DNA of 64,000 nucleotides from Kitasatospora phosalacinea (GTDB taxonomy: Bacteria; Actinomycetota; Actinomycetes; Streptomycetales; Streptomycetaceae). Shown piece after piece: positions 26,713 through 35,610 of the stretch. The DNA lies in the NCBI RefSeq assembly GCF_000717185.1, contig NZ_JNYE01000031.1, forward strand, positions 1 to 64,000, read 5' to 3'. Under the pieces are notes generated by a model, which was not told where the DNA came from, did not search any database, and saw only the letters and a program-made list of their open reading frames with translations. Position numbers and translations under genes: made by a program. Position 1 is the first letter of the stretch. Every line of letters starts with the position of its first letter.

Positions 26713-27678
26713 ATGCCCGCAGACATCTCCTTCACCCCCGGCCCGGACGGCGCGATCATCGCCCGGACCGCCTCCCATCTGCCCGACAGCGCCCTCCGAA
26801 TCCTCGAACAGCAGGACGCGGTGAAGGCCGACGACGGCTCCTACCTCTTCGCCGGCTCCGACGCCGTCGCCCGCGCCGCCCGCACCGCCTTCTTCCTGAA
26901 CGTGGGCGGCCTGCGCGTGGACACCGTCAGCGGCCCGCTGGAGCCGCACCGCACCTTCGTCCCGGACGGGGCGGACATCGTCTTCGCCCGCCACCCCGCC
27001 GAGGGGATCGTCGCGGCGGCCGCCACCGACGCCACCGAGGGCCTGGTGCCCGAGATCCTGAACCGCTTCGGCTTCACGCACGACAGCGCCCGGGACATCT
27101 ACCTGCAGCCGTTCGGCCTGAGCGAGCGCGAGGCCCTGGTGGCCGCCGCCCGCGCGAGCCTGGTCCTGCAGACCCTCGGCGTCCAGGTCGCCACCCGCGG
27201 GCTCGCCGCCCGTCCGGCCTTCGCCGACCGGCTCTCCGAGGCGGTCGAGGACCTCGCCGTCGAACGGGTCAACATCCGTACGCTCACCGACAGCGGCGAC
27301 ATCGCGGACCTGCTGGACGCGGCCAGCGACCAGGACACCGGCGCCCTGTCGCAGCTGTCCGGCCTGCTCGACGACATCGGCCGGTGGGCCTCCGGCCTGC
27401 CCGTCGGCCAGGACCAGCAGATCGCGGGCCGGATCGACGAGGCCCGCATCGCCACCGAGGTGCTGCACGTGAGCATCGCCGGCCTGCAGCGCGAACTCGT
27501 CGGCCTCGACGCGGTACTCGACACCCCCGCTGCCCCGGCGCTCTCCGCTCGCTCGGCCCGCTCCAGCGCCGCCACCGCCTCCACCGCTCACGCCCTGACC
27601 GGCGGGCCGATCCTGCAGAGCCCCGCCCCGGCGCCCTCCGCCGTCCTCGCGCAGACCGCCCCCGCTGCCTCCCTCTAG
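26713..27678 (+). CDS. Protein with two copies of the ~75-residue repeated domain
   Basis: 321 residues. First repeat starts ISFTPGPDGAIIARTAS, second IVFARHPAEGIVAAAATDA with EILNRFGFTHDS. Residues ~165-280 are helical (LLDDIGRWASGLPVGQDQQ). The tail is GGPILQSPAPAPSAVLAQTA. ATG start; the 46-bp gap before it holds only a weak GCGAGA ribosome site. Confidence 0.6.
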   Translation: MPADISFTPGPDGAIIARTASHLPDSALRILEQQDAVKADDGSYLFAGSDAVARAARTAFFLNVGGLRVDTVSGPLEPHRTFVPDGADIVFARHPAEGIVAAAATDATEGLVPEILNRFGFTHDSARDIYLQPFGLSEREALVAAARASLVLQTLGVQVATRGLAARPAFADRLSEAVEDLAVERVNIRTLTDSGDIADLLDAASDQDTGALSQLSGLLDDIGRWASGLPVGQDQQIAGRIDEARIATEVLHVSIAGLQRELVGLDAVLDTPAAPALSARSARSSAATASTAHALTGGPILQSPAPAPSAVLAQTAPAASL

Positions 27679-27686
27679 GAGTTTCC

Positions 27687-28853
27687 ATCCCCGACCCCAC
27701 CATCCAGTTCGTCCGGCACCCGGTGCACGGCGTGGCGGTCACCGGCCTCGCCGGGGCGACCTACCAGCACCGCCGCCTGCTGTCCGACTACGGCTTCACC
27801 CCGCTGGCGGGCACCGAGGACCTTGTCCTGACCGCCCGCACCGACAGCGTCTTCCTGCACGCCCGGCAGGCCGTCGCCGCCCTGCGCTCCACCGGCGCCG
27901 CCGTCTTCGCCGACCCTGCCTTCGACTACGGCGAGCACCCGGGCTATCCCAGCCCGGCCGCCGCCGCTGCCGGAGCGAACCCCAGGGTCGTCACCCCCGG
28001 CGCCGGGCCCGCGGCCGACATCGTGGTCGGTACGCACCCCGAGCACGGCGTCACCGCCGCCGACCGCTCCGGCAACCCCGGCATCGCGCAGCTCCTCGCC
28101 CAGCAGGGCTTCTACCGCACCGGCGACCAGGGGCTGTTCGCGTTGAACCTGCCGGACAACGACGGCACCCGGCGCGCGAGCGCCGCCGTCGAGGCCCTGC
28201 GTACCGCCGGACTGCGCGTCAGCACCGACCTGGCGTACGAGCCCCGCCACCCGGAGGAGGGGAAGGCCCCGCAGCGCGCGGCCGAGGCCGCGCCGGAGCC
28301 GCCCGCGCGCTCCGGGCCCGCCGACCCGTTTCCGGCCAAGGCCACCCCCGCCGAGCCGCCGAAGGACACCGGCCCGACCGACCGGGCGGACAGCGCCGGG
28401 GCCGACCCGGTCCACAGCCGGCTGCACCCCGCCCCGGCCGCCCAGGAAGCGCCCGACGCCCGGATGGCGGCCATGGTGACCAACCGCCAGAAGACGCTCG
28501 CCGCGATCGACGAGATCCTCGCCGGGCTGTCCCAGCAGCTGCGCGACGACCCGCAGTCCCTCGACCCCGCCGCGGTCGCCGCCACCCTGGCCGACACCCA
28601 GAGCATGCTCGGCGGCGTCCGCCAGGACCTGGAGGCGATCACCGCCTCCACCCCGGCCCGCCCCCGCACTGCGGCCCGCGGAAGCCGAGCGGCCGCCGGC
28701 CCCGTGCTGAGCGCCCGCGCCCAGGCCGCCCGCGCCACCAGCCTGCGCCTGGGCCGCGTCGGCGCCGCCCAGCCCACCGAGGCCGCGCTCCGCACCGAGG
28801 CGGTGCGCCGCGTCGAGGACCCCCGCCTCGCCTACAGCATCCACACCCGCTGA
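27687..28853 (+). CDS. Protein with two copies of the ~75-residue repeated domain, long helical end
   Basis: 388 residues if started at ATC 27687, five bases after AGGAG. Repeat 1: IQFVRHPVHGVAVTGLAG, LLSDYGFTPL, AVAALRSTGAAVFAD. Repeat 2: IVVGTHPEHGVTAADRSG, LLAQQGFYRTG, AVEALRTAGLRVSTD. The C-terminal part is helical (TLAAIDEILAGLSQQLRDD) with GPVLSARAQ, a shared-tail-like motif, though 60 residues follow it. Confidence 0.6.
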   Translation: MPDPTIQFVRHPVHGVAVTGLAGATYQHRRLLSDYGFTPLAGTEDLVLTARTDSVFLHARQAVAALRSTGAAVFADPAFDYGEHPGYPSPAAAAAGANPRVVTPGAGPAADIVVGTHPEHGVTAADRSGNPGIAQLLAQQGFYRTGDQGLFALNLPDNDGTRRASAAVEALRTAGLRVSTDLAYEPRHPEEGKAPQRAAEAAPEPPARSGPADPFPAKATPAEPPKDTGPTDRADSAGADPVHSRLHPAPAAQEAPDARMAAMVTNRQKTLAAIDEILAGLSQQLRDDPQSLDPAAVAATLADTQSMLGGVRQDLEAITASTPARPRTAARGSRAAAGPVLSARAQAARATSLRLGRVGAAQPTEAALRTEAVRRVEDPRLAYSIHTR

Positions 28854-28871
28854 CCTGGAGAAACCCTCACC

Positions 28872-29369
28872 TTGCCCATCAAGACCGTCTGGACTGTGGA
28901 GCACGCCTGCTCCCACAGCGCCGACCACGACCTCTCCACCCGCCCCGCCGACCGCCGCGCCGGCTACGCCCGCTGGCTCGCCGGGCGCGACTGCACCGAC
29001 TGCTGGCGCGCCCAGCGCGACGACGACGACGCCGGCCGCGCCGCCTGGCTGGAGACCAAGCGCGCCGAGGAGCAGCAGGCCGCCACCTGGTGGGCCACCA
29101 AGTTCCGCATGCCGCCGCTGTCCGGCCCCGAGCGCGCGCTGGCCTGGGGCGAGCGCTCCCGCCACCAGCTGATGACCGCCGCCTACCGCGTGCTGGTCGC
29201 CGAGGGCAGCCTCGGCGAGAGCGGCTGGGCGGAGATCGAGGAGCAGGCCCGCTCCGTCGACCGGGCCGGCTGGTGGATCGACCAGCGCGACGCCGCCCCC
29301 GGCGACCTGCCGGAGCTGCTGGCTGCCGCCACCGAGGCCGACCGCACCACCGAGAACCCCCACTTCTGA
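28872..29369 (+). CDS. Small protein with possible zinc site
   Basis: 165 residues, TTG start with GGAGA upstream. Cys/His residues near the start (EHACSH … GRDCTDCWRA) could bind a metal. The rest is a charged helix-rich domain with many Trp (TWWATKFRMPPLSG, WGERSRHQLMTAAYRVL). Family not recognised. Confidence 0.55.
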   Translation: MPIKTVWTVEHACSHSADHDLSTRPADRRAGYARWLAGRDCTDCWRAQRDDDDAGRAAWLETKRAEEQQAATWWATKFRMPPLSGPERALAWGERSRHQLMTAAYRVLVAEGSLGESGWAEIEEQARSVDRAGWWIDQRDAAPGDLPELLAAATEADRTTENPHF

Positions 29370-29392
29370 CCAGCCCGGAGACCTGCACCCCC

Positions 29393-29860
29393 TTGCCGCC
29401 CCTGACCACCGCCCTCGCCCACGCCCAGCCCGACACCGCCGAGACCGGGAGCATCGCCGCCTGGGCGATCCGCCGTCTGGGCGACGCCCTGCACGACAGC
29501 CCCACCCCGGCCGCCAGCGCCCGAGCCCTCACCGCCGTCGAGACCTCGCTGTACGAGATCGAGGAGGCGCTGCGCCTGGCAGCGGAGAGCGCCGCCGGCC
29601 ACGACGACTCCACCCCCGTCGTGGACCAGCTGAGTTCCGCCGCCCTGACCGTCGTGCGCCTGCGCACACAGGTGGAGGCCGCGGCGGTGCGGCTGCGCGG
29701 CAGCGCCCCGGTTCCCGCGCCGGCCACCCGTGCCGAGCGCCGCCGTGCCGCCGCGGCCGCCTCCGCCTATGCCGCTGCGACGGTGAAGCCGTCCCCGGCC
29801 ACAGCCACCGCCTTCGAGCTGGCCGCCAACGCCGGGTTCGTCGCCCGGAGCCTGCGCTGA
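29393..29860 (+). CDS. Small helical protein
   Basis: 155 residues from TTG 29393. Alternating helices (IAAWAIRRLGDALHD, AVETSLYEIEEALRLAAE) and an Ala-rich end with a basic patch (RAERRRAAAAASAYAAA) and final RSLR. Stop overlaps the CTG start of the next gene (CTGA). Confidence 0.5.
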   Translation: MPPLTTALAHAQPDTAETGSIAAWAIRRLGDALHDSPTPAASARALTAVETSLYEIEEALRLAAESAAGHDDSTPVVDQLSSAALTVVRLRTQVEAAAVRLRGSAPVPAPATRAERRRAAAAASAYAAATVKPSPATATAFELAANAGFVARSLR

Positions 29861-30549
29861 CCGCGCCCGGGGAGCGCCCCGAGATCGGCATCGTGCCGGG
29901 CTCCTTCGGGCCGGTGGAGGTGCGCGGCGCCGACCCGCGGGCCCTGCGCGTGATCGAGCACCTCGGTTTCGGCACCCCTCGGCGGGCCGAGGCCCCGGTC
30001 CACCTGCGGGTGCGGGAGGGCCCGCTCATCCAGCGCGCCCTGGCCACCCGGGCCGCCGAGCGGCTGACCGCCGCCGGCTACCGGGTCGACCTCGACCCGC
30101 AGTTGCGGCTCTCCGACCTCGACGAGCGGACGATGGAGGCCCTGGACTCCATGTCCCGCAGCGCCGACCAACTGCTGGGCCTGCTGGAGGAGATGGACAG
30201 CGTCCACGGTCTCGCCGACGCCGCCGCCCAGATGGTCAGCGGCCCGCACGGCCCCATCTACGTGATGGCCGACGTGCTCAAGCGCGCGGGCGACCACGTC
30301 CGCCGCACCGCAGGCGACACCGACGACGGCGGCTTGGCCGACTTCTTCCACGCCGGCAGTCGGCGTATGGCCGACCTCGCCGCCTCCGCCGACGCCGTCA
30401 GCCGCACCCCCCGCCCCGCGGCCTCGTGCGAGCGTCGACAGGCGGCCACCGTCCGCTCCGCCCTGCCTCCCACCGGGACCGCAGTGCCCCCGGCCTCGCT
30501 CCCGCCGCCCGGCCCACCCGCCCCGACCGCACCCCGGAGACCGACCTGA
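29857..30549 (+). CDS. Protein with one copy of the ~75-residue repeated domain
   Basis: 230 residues from CTG 29857 (GGAG about 8 bases upstream); GTG 29893 is the nearest ordinary start but trims the domain edge. Repeat: IGIVPGSFGPVEVRGADP, VIEHLGFGTPRR, AAERLTAAGYRVDLD. Helical middle (QLLGLLEEMDSVHGLADAA). Tail: AATVRSALPPTGT, Pro-rich, ending APRRPT, in line with the shared tail. Confidence 0.55.
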   Translation: MTAPGERPEIGIVPGSFGPVEVRGADPRALRVIEHLGFGTPRRAEAPVHLRVREGPLIQRALATRAAERLTAAGYRVDLDPQLRLSDLDERTMEALDSMSRSADQLLGLLEEMDSVHGLADAAAQMVSGPHGPIYVMADVLKRAGDHVRRTAGDTDDGGLADFFHAGSRRMADLAASADAVSRTPRPAASCERRQAATVRSALPPTGTAVPPASLPPPGPPAPTAPRRPT

Positions 30550-31676
30550 GCACCCCCGCACCGAAACCCCGGCCCGCCCCGCCCGCGGGCCCGCCGCACA
30601 CCGACCGGCTCCAGGACTCGGGGCCCGAGCAGATCGCCGAACTCGTCTCCCGGCTCCTGGCCCCCGAAGGCGTCCTGGTCCTCACCGCCCGCCTGGCCCG
30701 GCAGGCCGCCCGCGCCCTGGACCCGATCGGCTCCGACAAGCAGTCCAACCCCGCCGCCCACGAGGTCCGTTGGCACCTCACCGACGTCGCCGACTCGATC
30801 GAGGACGCGCTGGCCGCCGCCGTGGACGACGGCGCGCACCTCGCGCGGGGACTGAACGCCTGGGCCTCGACCACACCGGCCGAGATCACCGCCGCCCACG
30901 GCACCACGGGCCCCCGCCCGCAGTCCGGTGAGCGGCTGCACCTCTTCTGGGTCGACGGCTCCTACGACCGCGCCCCCTACCTCGGACTGGTCGGCCCCGA
31001 CCACACCGACGGCGACGCCCAGCCCTACTGCACCGCCGGGTTCACCCGCGAGGCGGCCGAACGCATCGTCGCCGACCTGGTAGCCGACGGCGGCGGCCTC
31101 ACCGCGCGCTGGGGCAGCGGGGGCGAGCTGCGCTTTCGCTGGACGGCCGAGCACTCCGGCATGGCCGGCAGCGAGGACGTCGAACCCGACGCCCGCGGCC
31201 TCTACCGCATCGGCGGCCTGTTGCCCTGGGACTTCTTCGAACTCCCCGCGCGCGACGCCTGGCCCCACCGGGCCGGGGCCGAACGCACCTTGCCGCCGCG
31301 CACGCACGCACCCGACGGCGCGGCGCCCGACCCCGCCGCCGCGGTGCGGCAGCTCACCGCCCGGTTCGCCGAGATCGCCGACCCCGCCGAGGCGGCCCGC
31401 CTCGTCGAGCAGGCCGAGCAGCACCTCGACGAGCTGTCGGAGTTCTTCGGCGCTGCGGCGCGCTGGAGCGGCGCCCGGGAGGGCACTGCCCACCTGCAGC
31501 TCGACCTCGGCCGCACCAGCCAGGACGTGTACGACGCGGGCGCCGACCTCGCCGATGTGGCCGCCGGCCTGCGCGCCGCCGCCCGCCCCGCCCGCATCCG
31601 CTCCACCGCCGCCCCGATGGCCGCGGCCGCGCTACCGGCCGCGCCCCCGCTGCTCCGAGCGTCATCGCGGCGTTGA
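30546..31676 (+). CDS. Unknown protein with shared tail
   Basis: 376 residues from CTG 30546, overlapping the previous stop, GGAG 6 bases upstream. Helical N-terminal half (PEQIAELVSRLLAPEGVLV). Then a mixed domain: LHLFWVDGSYDRAPYLGLVG, REAAERIVADLVADGGGL, LRFRWTAEHSG. A long helix (AARLVEQAEQHLDELSEFF) follows. Tail ARPARIRSTAAPM … LLRASSRR is one of the clearest cases of the shared motif. Family not recognised. Confidence 0.55.
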   Translation: MSTPAPKPRPAPPAGPPHTDRLQDSGPEQIAELVSRLLAPEGVLVLTARLARQAARALDPIGSDKQSNPAAHEVRWHLTDVADSIEDALAAAVDDGAHLARGLNAWASTTPAEITAAHGTTGPRPQSGERLHLFWVDGSYDRAPYLGLVGPDHTDGDAQPYCTAGFTREAAERIVADLVADGGGLTARWGSGGELRFRWTAEHSGMAGSEDVEPDARGLYRIGGLLPWDFFELPARDAWPHRAGAERTLPPRTHAPDGAAPDPAAAVRQLTARFAEIADPAEAARLVEQAEQHLDELSEFFGAAARWSGAREGTAHLQLDLGRTSQDVYDAGADLADVAAGLRAAARPARIRSTAAPMAAAALPAAPPLLRASSRR

Positions 31677-31692
31677 AGAAACGTCTCCCCAC

Positions 31693-32301
31693 GTGATTCC
31701 GAGCATCACCCGCTACGCCAGCACCCGGGACCTGCTCGCCTCCGCCCAGCAGCAGGCCCGCCACCGCCCCGGCCACCCGCGGGTGCGGATCGTCGCCGCC
31801 TGGCGTCCCGTCGCCGAGCTGCCGCGGCCGGGCACCGCCGAACTCGACGCGCTCGCGGCCGACTTGGACGCCGACCTCCTGCGCCTTCGCCCGGAACGCG
31901 AGCGCCGGCCGGGGCGCGAGAGGGACGTGTGGCACTGCACGCTGCGCGCCCACCCCGACTCGCCCCCACTCACCGACGCCCGCTGGGCCGAGGCCGCCCG
32001 CCGGGTGCTGGCCGCCACCGGCATCGCCCCCGACGGCGACGCACCGGCCTGCCGCTGGATCGCGCTTCGCGTGGACAGCCACGAGGTGCGGATCATCGCG
32101 CCCCTCGCCCGCCCGGACGGCCGCCGCCCGGACCTGGAGCGCGACCTGTCCCGCGCCATGGCCGTCTGCCAGCTGCTGGACATCGACTCCCGCCGCCTCG
32201 CCGCCACGGCGAGCGCCGCACTCCGAGCGCGCCCGGTCCGCAGCACCCCGTCCCCGACCCGGGAGCCGGCCGCCGCACCGCCCGCGCACCGAACCCGCTG
32301 A
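31693..32301 (+). CDS. Degenerate MobA-type relaxase domain
   Basis: 202 residues, GTG start. Follows the Streptomyces relaxase scaffold: RDVWHCTLRAHPDSPPL, DARWAEAARRVLAATGIAP, CRWIALRV, then IIAPLARPDGRRPDLE. At the metal-binding site relatives read roughly R-H-x-x-D-H-I-H-I; here it is R-V-D-S-H-E-V-R-I, so the histidines are replaced. The N-terminus (ITRYASTRDLLASA) also lacks the usual catalytic-tyrosine context. Nicking activity is unlikely; DNA or partner binding may remain. Tail RARPVRSTPSP … PAHRTR fits the shared motif. Confidence 0.65.
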   Translation: MIPSITRYASTRDLLASAQQQARHRPGHPRVRIVAAWRPVAELPRPGTAELDALAADLDADLLRLRPERERRPGRERDVWHCTLRAHPDSPPLTDARWAEAARRVLAATGIAPDGDAPACRWIALRVDSHEVRIIAPLARPDGRRPDLERDLSRAMAVCQLLDIDSRRLAATASAALRARPVRSTPSPTREPAAAPPAHRTR

Positions 32302-32317
32302 ACGAGAGGAACCCCCC

Positions 32318-32788
32318 CTGCCCGAACCCCACGCCCGCCCGTCCGCCGACCGCGCCCACGACGCCACCGCCCGCATGTCCCGCGCCATCGCCGACCTGGG
32401 CGAATGCGTCGAGGCGATGCACCCGGACGAGGCCGCCGAGCTGCTCCACGGCCTGTTCCTGCCGCCCGGCCCCGTCCAGGCGCTCGCCACCCTCCTCACC
32501 CGCCTCGGCGCCCACGCCGCCGACGCCTGGAGCGAACCGGCCGTCCACGAGCCCCTCTTCCGCGAAGGCGCCGAACTCGCCCTCAGCGCCTACCGGGTGG
32601 CCGCCGTCGCCGACCGGCTCGGACACCTCGATGTCGCCGAGACCCGGCAGCGCTACGCGGCCGCCCGCACCCTGTCGCCCGCCGCCCGGGCGGCCGGAGC
32701 AGGAGCCCGCATCCACCAGGCTGCTGCCGCCGAGGCCGCCCGCACCGCCGCCCCGCACCCGCGGATCGCCGAGCCGCCCGCGCGCTGA
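32318..32788 (+). CDS. Small helical protein
   Basis: 156 residues from CTG 32318 behind GAGAGGA. Helices ADLGECVEAMHPDEAAELL, ALATLLTRLGAHAADAW, LALSAYRVAAVADRLG. Ends HPRIAEPPAR. No family recognised. Confidence 0.5.
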   Translation: MPEPHARPSADRAHDATARMSRAIADLGECVEAMHPDEAAELLHGLFLPPGPVQALATLLTRLGAHAADAWSEPAVHEPLFREGAELALSAYRVAAVADRLGHLDVAETRQRYAAARTLSPAARAAGAGARIHQAAAAEAARTAAPHPRIAEPPAR

Positions 32789-32920
32789 GCGCGCCCCGCC
32801 CGGCCACCCGACAGGGCGACGAAACCCCCTCGCCAACTGCGCTACCCCGAGCCGCAGTCCGGCTTCCCCATACCGACCACGTGCCTCTCCCGCGGCCCGG
32901 CTTTCCCGCAAGGACCCCCA

Positions 32921-34693
32921 CTGCCCCCCTCCTCTTCCCCCTCTTCCCCGTCCCCGTCCCCGGGCACCGACGCCCTCCTCTACACCCTGATCGGCGCCGC
33001 ACTGGCGCTGATCGCCTACGGCTCCCTCGCCTGGGCCTGCGGCAACACCACCAATACCCTTCTCGGGAACGGCGGTTGGACGCCGTTCCAGCCGATCGAC
33101 GCCGCCCTGCACCCGCAGCAGACCTGGCCCGCCCCGAGCCCTGTCGCGCTCCTGCTCGGCGCCCGCATCGCCCCCGGCCTCCTCGCCGCCACCACCGCCG
33201 GGATCGGCCTGCGCCTGTGGCTGCGCCACCGCCGCTCCAAGTCCGCCGGACTCGCCACCAGCCGCGACCTCGCGGTGCTGCTGCCCAAGGAGATCACCGC
33301 GAAGGCCAAGAGCCTGCGCCCCAGCCTCGCCTCCGCGAAGCCCGGCAGCATCCGCCCCCAGGACACCGGCATCCTGCTCGGCACCCTGGGCGAGCGCGGC
33401 CCGGAGGTCCGCGCGTCCTGGGAGGACGTCGCGGTCGCGATCATGGCCCCGCGTTCCGGCAAGACGACCAGCCTGGCGGTGCCGTCGATCCTGTCCGCCC
33501 CCGGCCCGGTCCTGCTCACCTCGAACAAAGCCGCAGGCGATGCATACACCGCGACCGTCGACGCCCGCTCGGCCACCGGCCGCGTCTGGACGATGGACCC
33601 GCAGCAGATCGCCCACACCGAGCAGGCCATGTGGTGGGATCCGCTGCACGACGCCCGCGACCTGCCCGGCGCCCGCCGCCTGGCCGGGCACTTCGTCACC
33701 GCCTCGGTCGACGCCTCCAACGCGACCGACTTCTGGAGCACGGCCGCGGCGAACACGTTGACCGCGCTGTTCCTCGCGGCGGGCGCCGACGGCAGGCCGA
33801 TCACCGACGTCCTCGGATGGCTCGCCCAGCCCGCCGACCGCGCCCCGATCGACATCCTCAAGGCGAACGGGCTCACCGCCATCGCCGCCCAGCTGCAGGG
33901 CACCGTCTCCGGCGCCGTCGAAACGCGCGACGGCATCTACGAGACGGCCCGTCAGTACGCGGCCTGCCTGCTGGACCCCGGCATCGCGGTCTGGGTCACC
34001 CCGTCCGACACCCTGCCGGAGTTCAAGCCCGCCGACTTCGCCACCAGCCGCGACACCCTGTTCCTGCTGTCCAAGGACGGCGGCGGCTCGGCGTCCGCGC
34101 TGATCGCCGCGGCGGCCGACTCCGTGATGCGCTCCGCCGTCGTCCAGGCCGAGCGCGACGGCGGCCGGCTCGACCCGCCGCTGCTGTGCATCCTCGACGA
34201 GGCCGCCAACGTGTGCAAAATCCAGGATCTCCCGGACCTGTACTCGCACTTGGGTTCGCGCGGGGTCATCCCGATCACGATCCTGCAGTCCTACCGCCAG
34301 GGCCAGAAATGCTGGGGCGAGGCCGGCATGGACGCCATGTGGTCCGCCGCCACCATCAAGGTCCTGGGCAGCGGCATCGACGACGCCGACTTCGCCGACA
34401 AGCTCAGCCGCCTGGTGGGCGAGCACGACGTCGAGAGCATCTCCCACTCCACCTCGGAGTCCGGCCGCTCCACCTCCACCTCGATGCGGCAGGAGCGGAT
34501 CCTGCCGCCCGACCAGATCCGCGCACTGCCCAAGGGCAAGGCCCTGCTGCTGGCCACCGGCATCAAGCCCGCCCTGCTCCAACTCCGGCCCTGGTACAAG
34601 GAACCGGGGGCCGCGGCGATCGGCAAGGCGTCCGCCGCGCAGACCGCCGCGATCACGGACCGGGCCCGCGCCAAGGCAGGGGCCGCCGCGTGA
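32921..34693 (+). CDS. VirD4/TraG-type coupling protein
   Basis: 590 residues from CTG 32921 with AAGGA upstream. Two N-terminal transmembrane helices, then a Walker A variant MAPRSGKTTSL near 180, VLLTSNKAAGDAY, WWDPL, and Walker B LLCILDEAANVCKI near 425 with YSHLGSRGVIPITILQSYRQGQ, all standard for type IV coupling proteins. It brings DNA or protein cargo to the channel. Placed 10 kb downstream of the VirB4-like gene amid small unknown proteins. Confidence 0.9.
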   Translation: MPPSSSPSSPSPSPGTDALLYTLIGAALALIAYGSLAWACGNTTNTLLGNGGWTPFQPIDAALHPQQTWPAPSPVALLLGARIAPGLLAATTAGIGLRLWLRHRRSKSAGLATSRDLAVLLPKEITAKAKSLRPSLASAKPGSIRPQDTGILLGTLGERGPEVRASWEDVAVAIMAPRSGKTTSLAVPSILSAPGPVLLTSNKAAGDAYTATVDARSATGRVWTMDPQQIAHTEQAMWWDPLHDARDLPGARRLAGHFVTASVDASNATDFWSTAAANTLTALFLAAGADGRPITDVLGWLAQPADRAPIDILKANGLTAIAAQLQGTVSGAVETRDGIYETARQYAACLLDPGIAVWVTPSDTLPEFKPADFATSRDTLFLLSKDGGGSASALIAAAADSVMRSAVVQAERDGGRLDPPLLCILDEAANVCKIQDLPDLYSHLGSRGVIPITILQSYRQGQKCWGEAGMDAMWSAATIKVLGSGIDDADFADKLSRLVGEHDVESISHSTSESGRSTSTSMRQERILPPDQIRALPKGKALLLATGIKPALLQLRPWYKEPGAAAIGKASAAQTAAITDRARAKAGAAA

Positions 34694-35610
34694 ACCCCAC
34701 CCCCGACCCCTCCAGCGCGGCCCCCGCGACCCCGGCCGTGCGCACGCTCTCGCTGGGCGCCGGCGTGCAGTCGACCGTCCTGCTGCTGCTCTCCGCCCTC
34801 GGGGAACTCCCGAAACTGGACTACGCGATCTTCGCGGACACCGGCTGGGAGCCGCGCGCCGTCTACACCCATCTCGACCGCGTCGAGCGCGAGATCGCCA
34901 TCCCGGCCGGCATACCCATCCTCCGGGTTGCCTCCGGCAACATCAGGGACGACGCCCTCGACCCCCACCACCGCTTCGCGAGCATGCCGCTCTACGTCCT
35001 CAACCAGGACGGCACCCCCGGGATGACGCGCCGTCAGTGTACAGGCGAATACAAGATCAAACCAATAAAGCGACAGGTCAGAGCGCTCCTCGGATACCCG
35101 TATCCGGCCCGCATTCCGGCCGGTGTCTTCGCCGAGCAGTGGATCGGCATCTCGACGGACGAGTTCCACCGCGCCAAGGACGCCGACGTCCGCTACACCC
35201 GCAACCGCTTCCCGCTGATCGAGCTGGGCCTCTCGCGCGGCGACTGCCTGGCCCTGCTCGCCGAGCACGGACTGGAGAGCACCCCGAAGTCCAGCTGCCT
35301 GGGCTGCCCCTTCCACGGCAACGCCCAGTGGAGGGCGATCCGCGACGGCGACCCCGAGGAGTGGGCCGACGTCGTCGACTTCGACGCCGCGATCCGCGCC
35401 GGCAACGCCCGGGCCAACGCGGACGGCCGGCCGCTGCTCGGCCAGGCATACCTGCACCGCTCCCGCGTCCCGCTCGACCAGGCGCCCATCGACCACCGCA
35501 CCCGCCGCGAACGCCTCGGCACCCAGGAGCGCATCGCCTTCGACCGCGAGGAGTTCGGCCCCGAGGACGGCTGCTCCCCGTACTCCTGCAGGTCCGGGGA
35601 GCCGGTATGA
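34690..35610 (+). CDS. PAPS-reductase-family (PP-loop) protein of mobile elements
   Basis: 306 residues, GTG start overlapping the previous stop. PP-loop variant LSLGAGVQSTVLLLL near 22, AIFADTGWEPRAVY, GMTRRQCTGEYKIKPIKR, and a Cys cluster (SSCLGCPFHG near 212, then GCSPYSC at the end). This family is common in actinobacterial plasmids and phages; the GAGVQST loop differs from classical sulfate-assimilation enzymes. DNA or nucleotide modification is a possible role. The stretch 35030-35110 is lower in GC than its surroundings. Confidence 0.75.
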   Translation: MNPTPDPSSAAPATPAVRTLSLGAGVQSTVLLLLSALGELPKLDYAIFADTGWEPRAVYTHLDRVEREIAIPAGIPILRVASGNIRDDALDPHHRFASMPLYVLNQDGTPGMTRRQCTGEYKIKPIKRQVRALLGYPYPARIPAGVFAEQWIGISTDEFHRAKDADVRYTRNRFPLIELGLSRGDCLALLAEHGLESTPKSSCLGCPFHGNAQWRAIRDGDPEEWADVVDFDAAIRAGNARANADGRPLLGQAYLHRSRVPLDQAPIDHRTRRERLGTQERIAFDREEFGPEDGCSPYSCRSGEPV

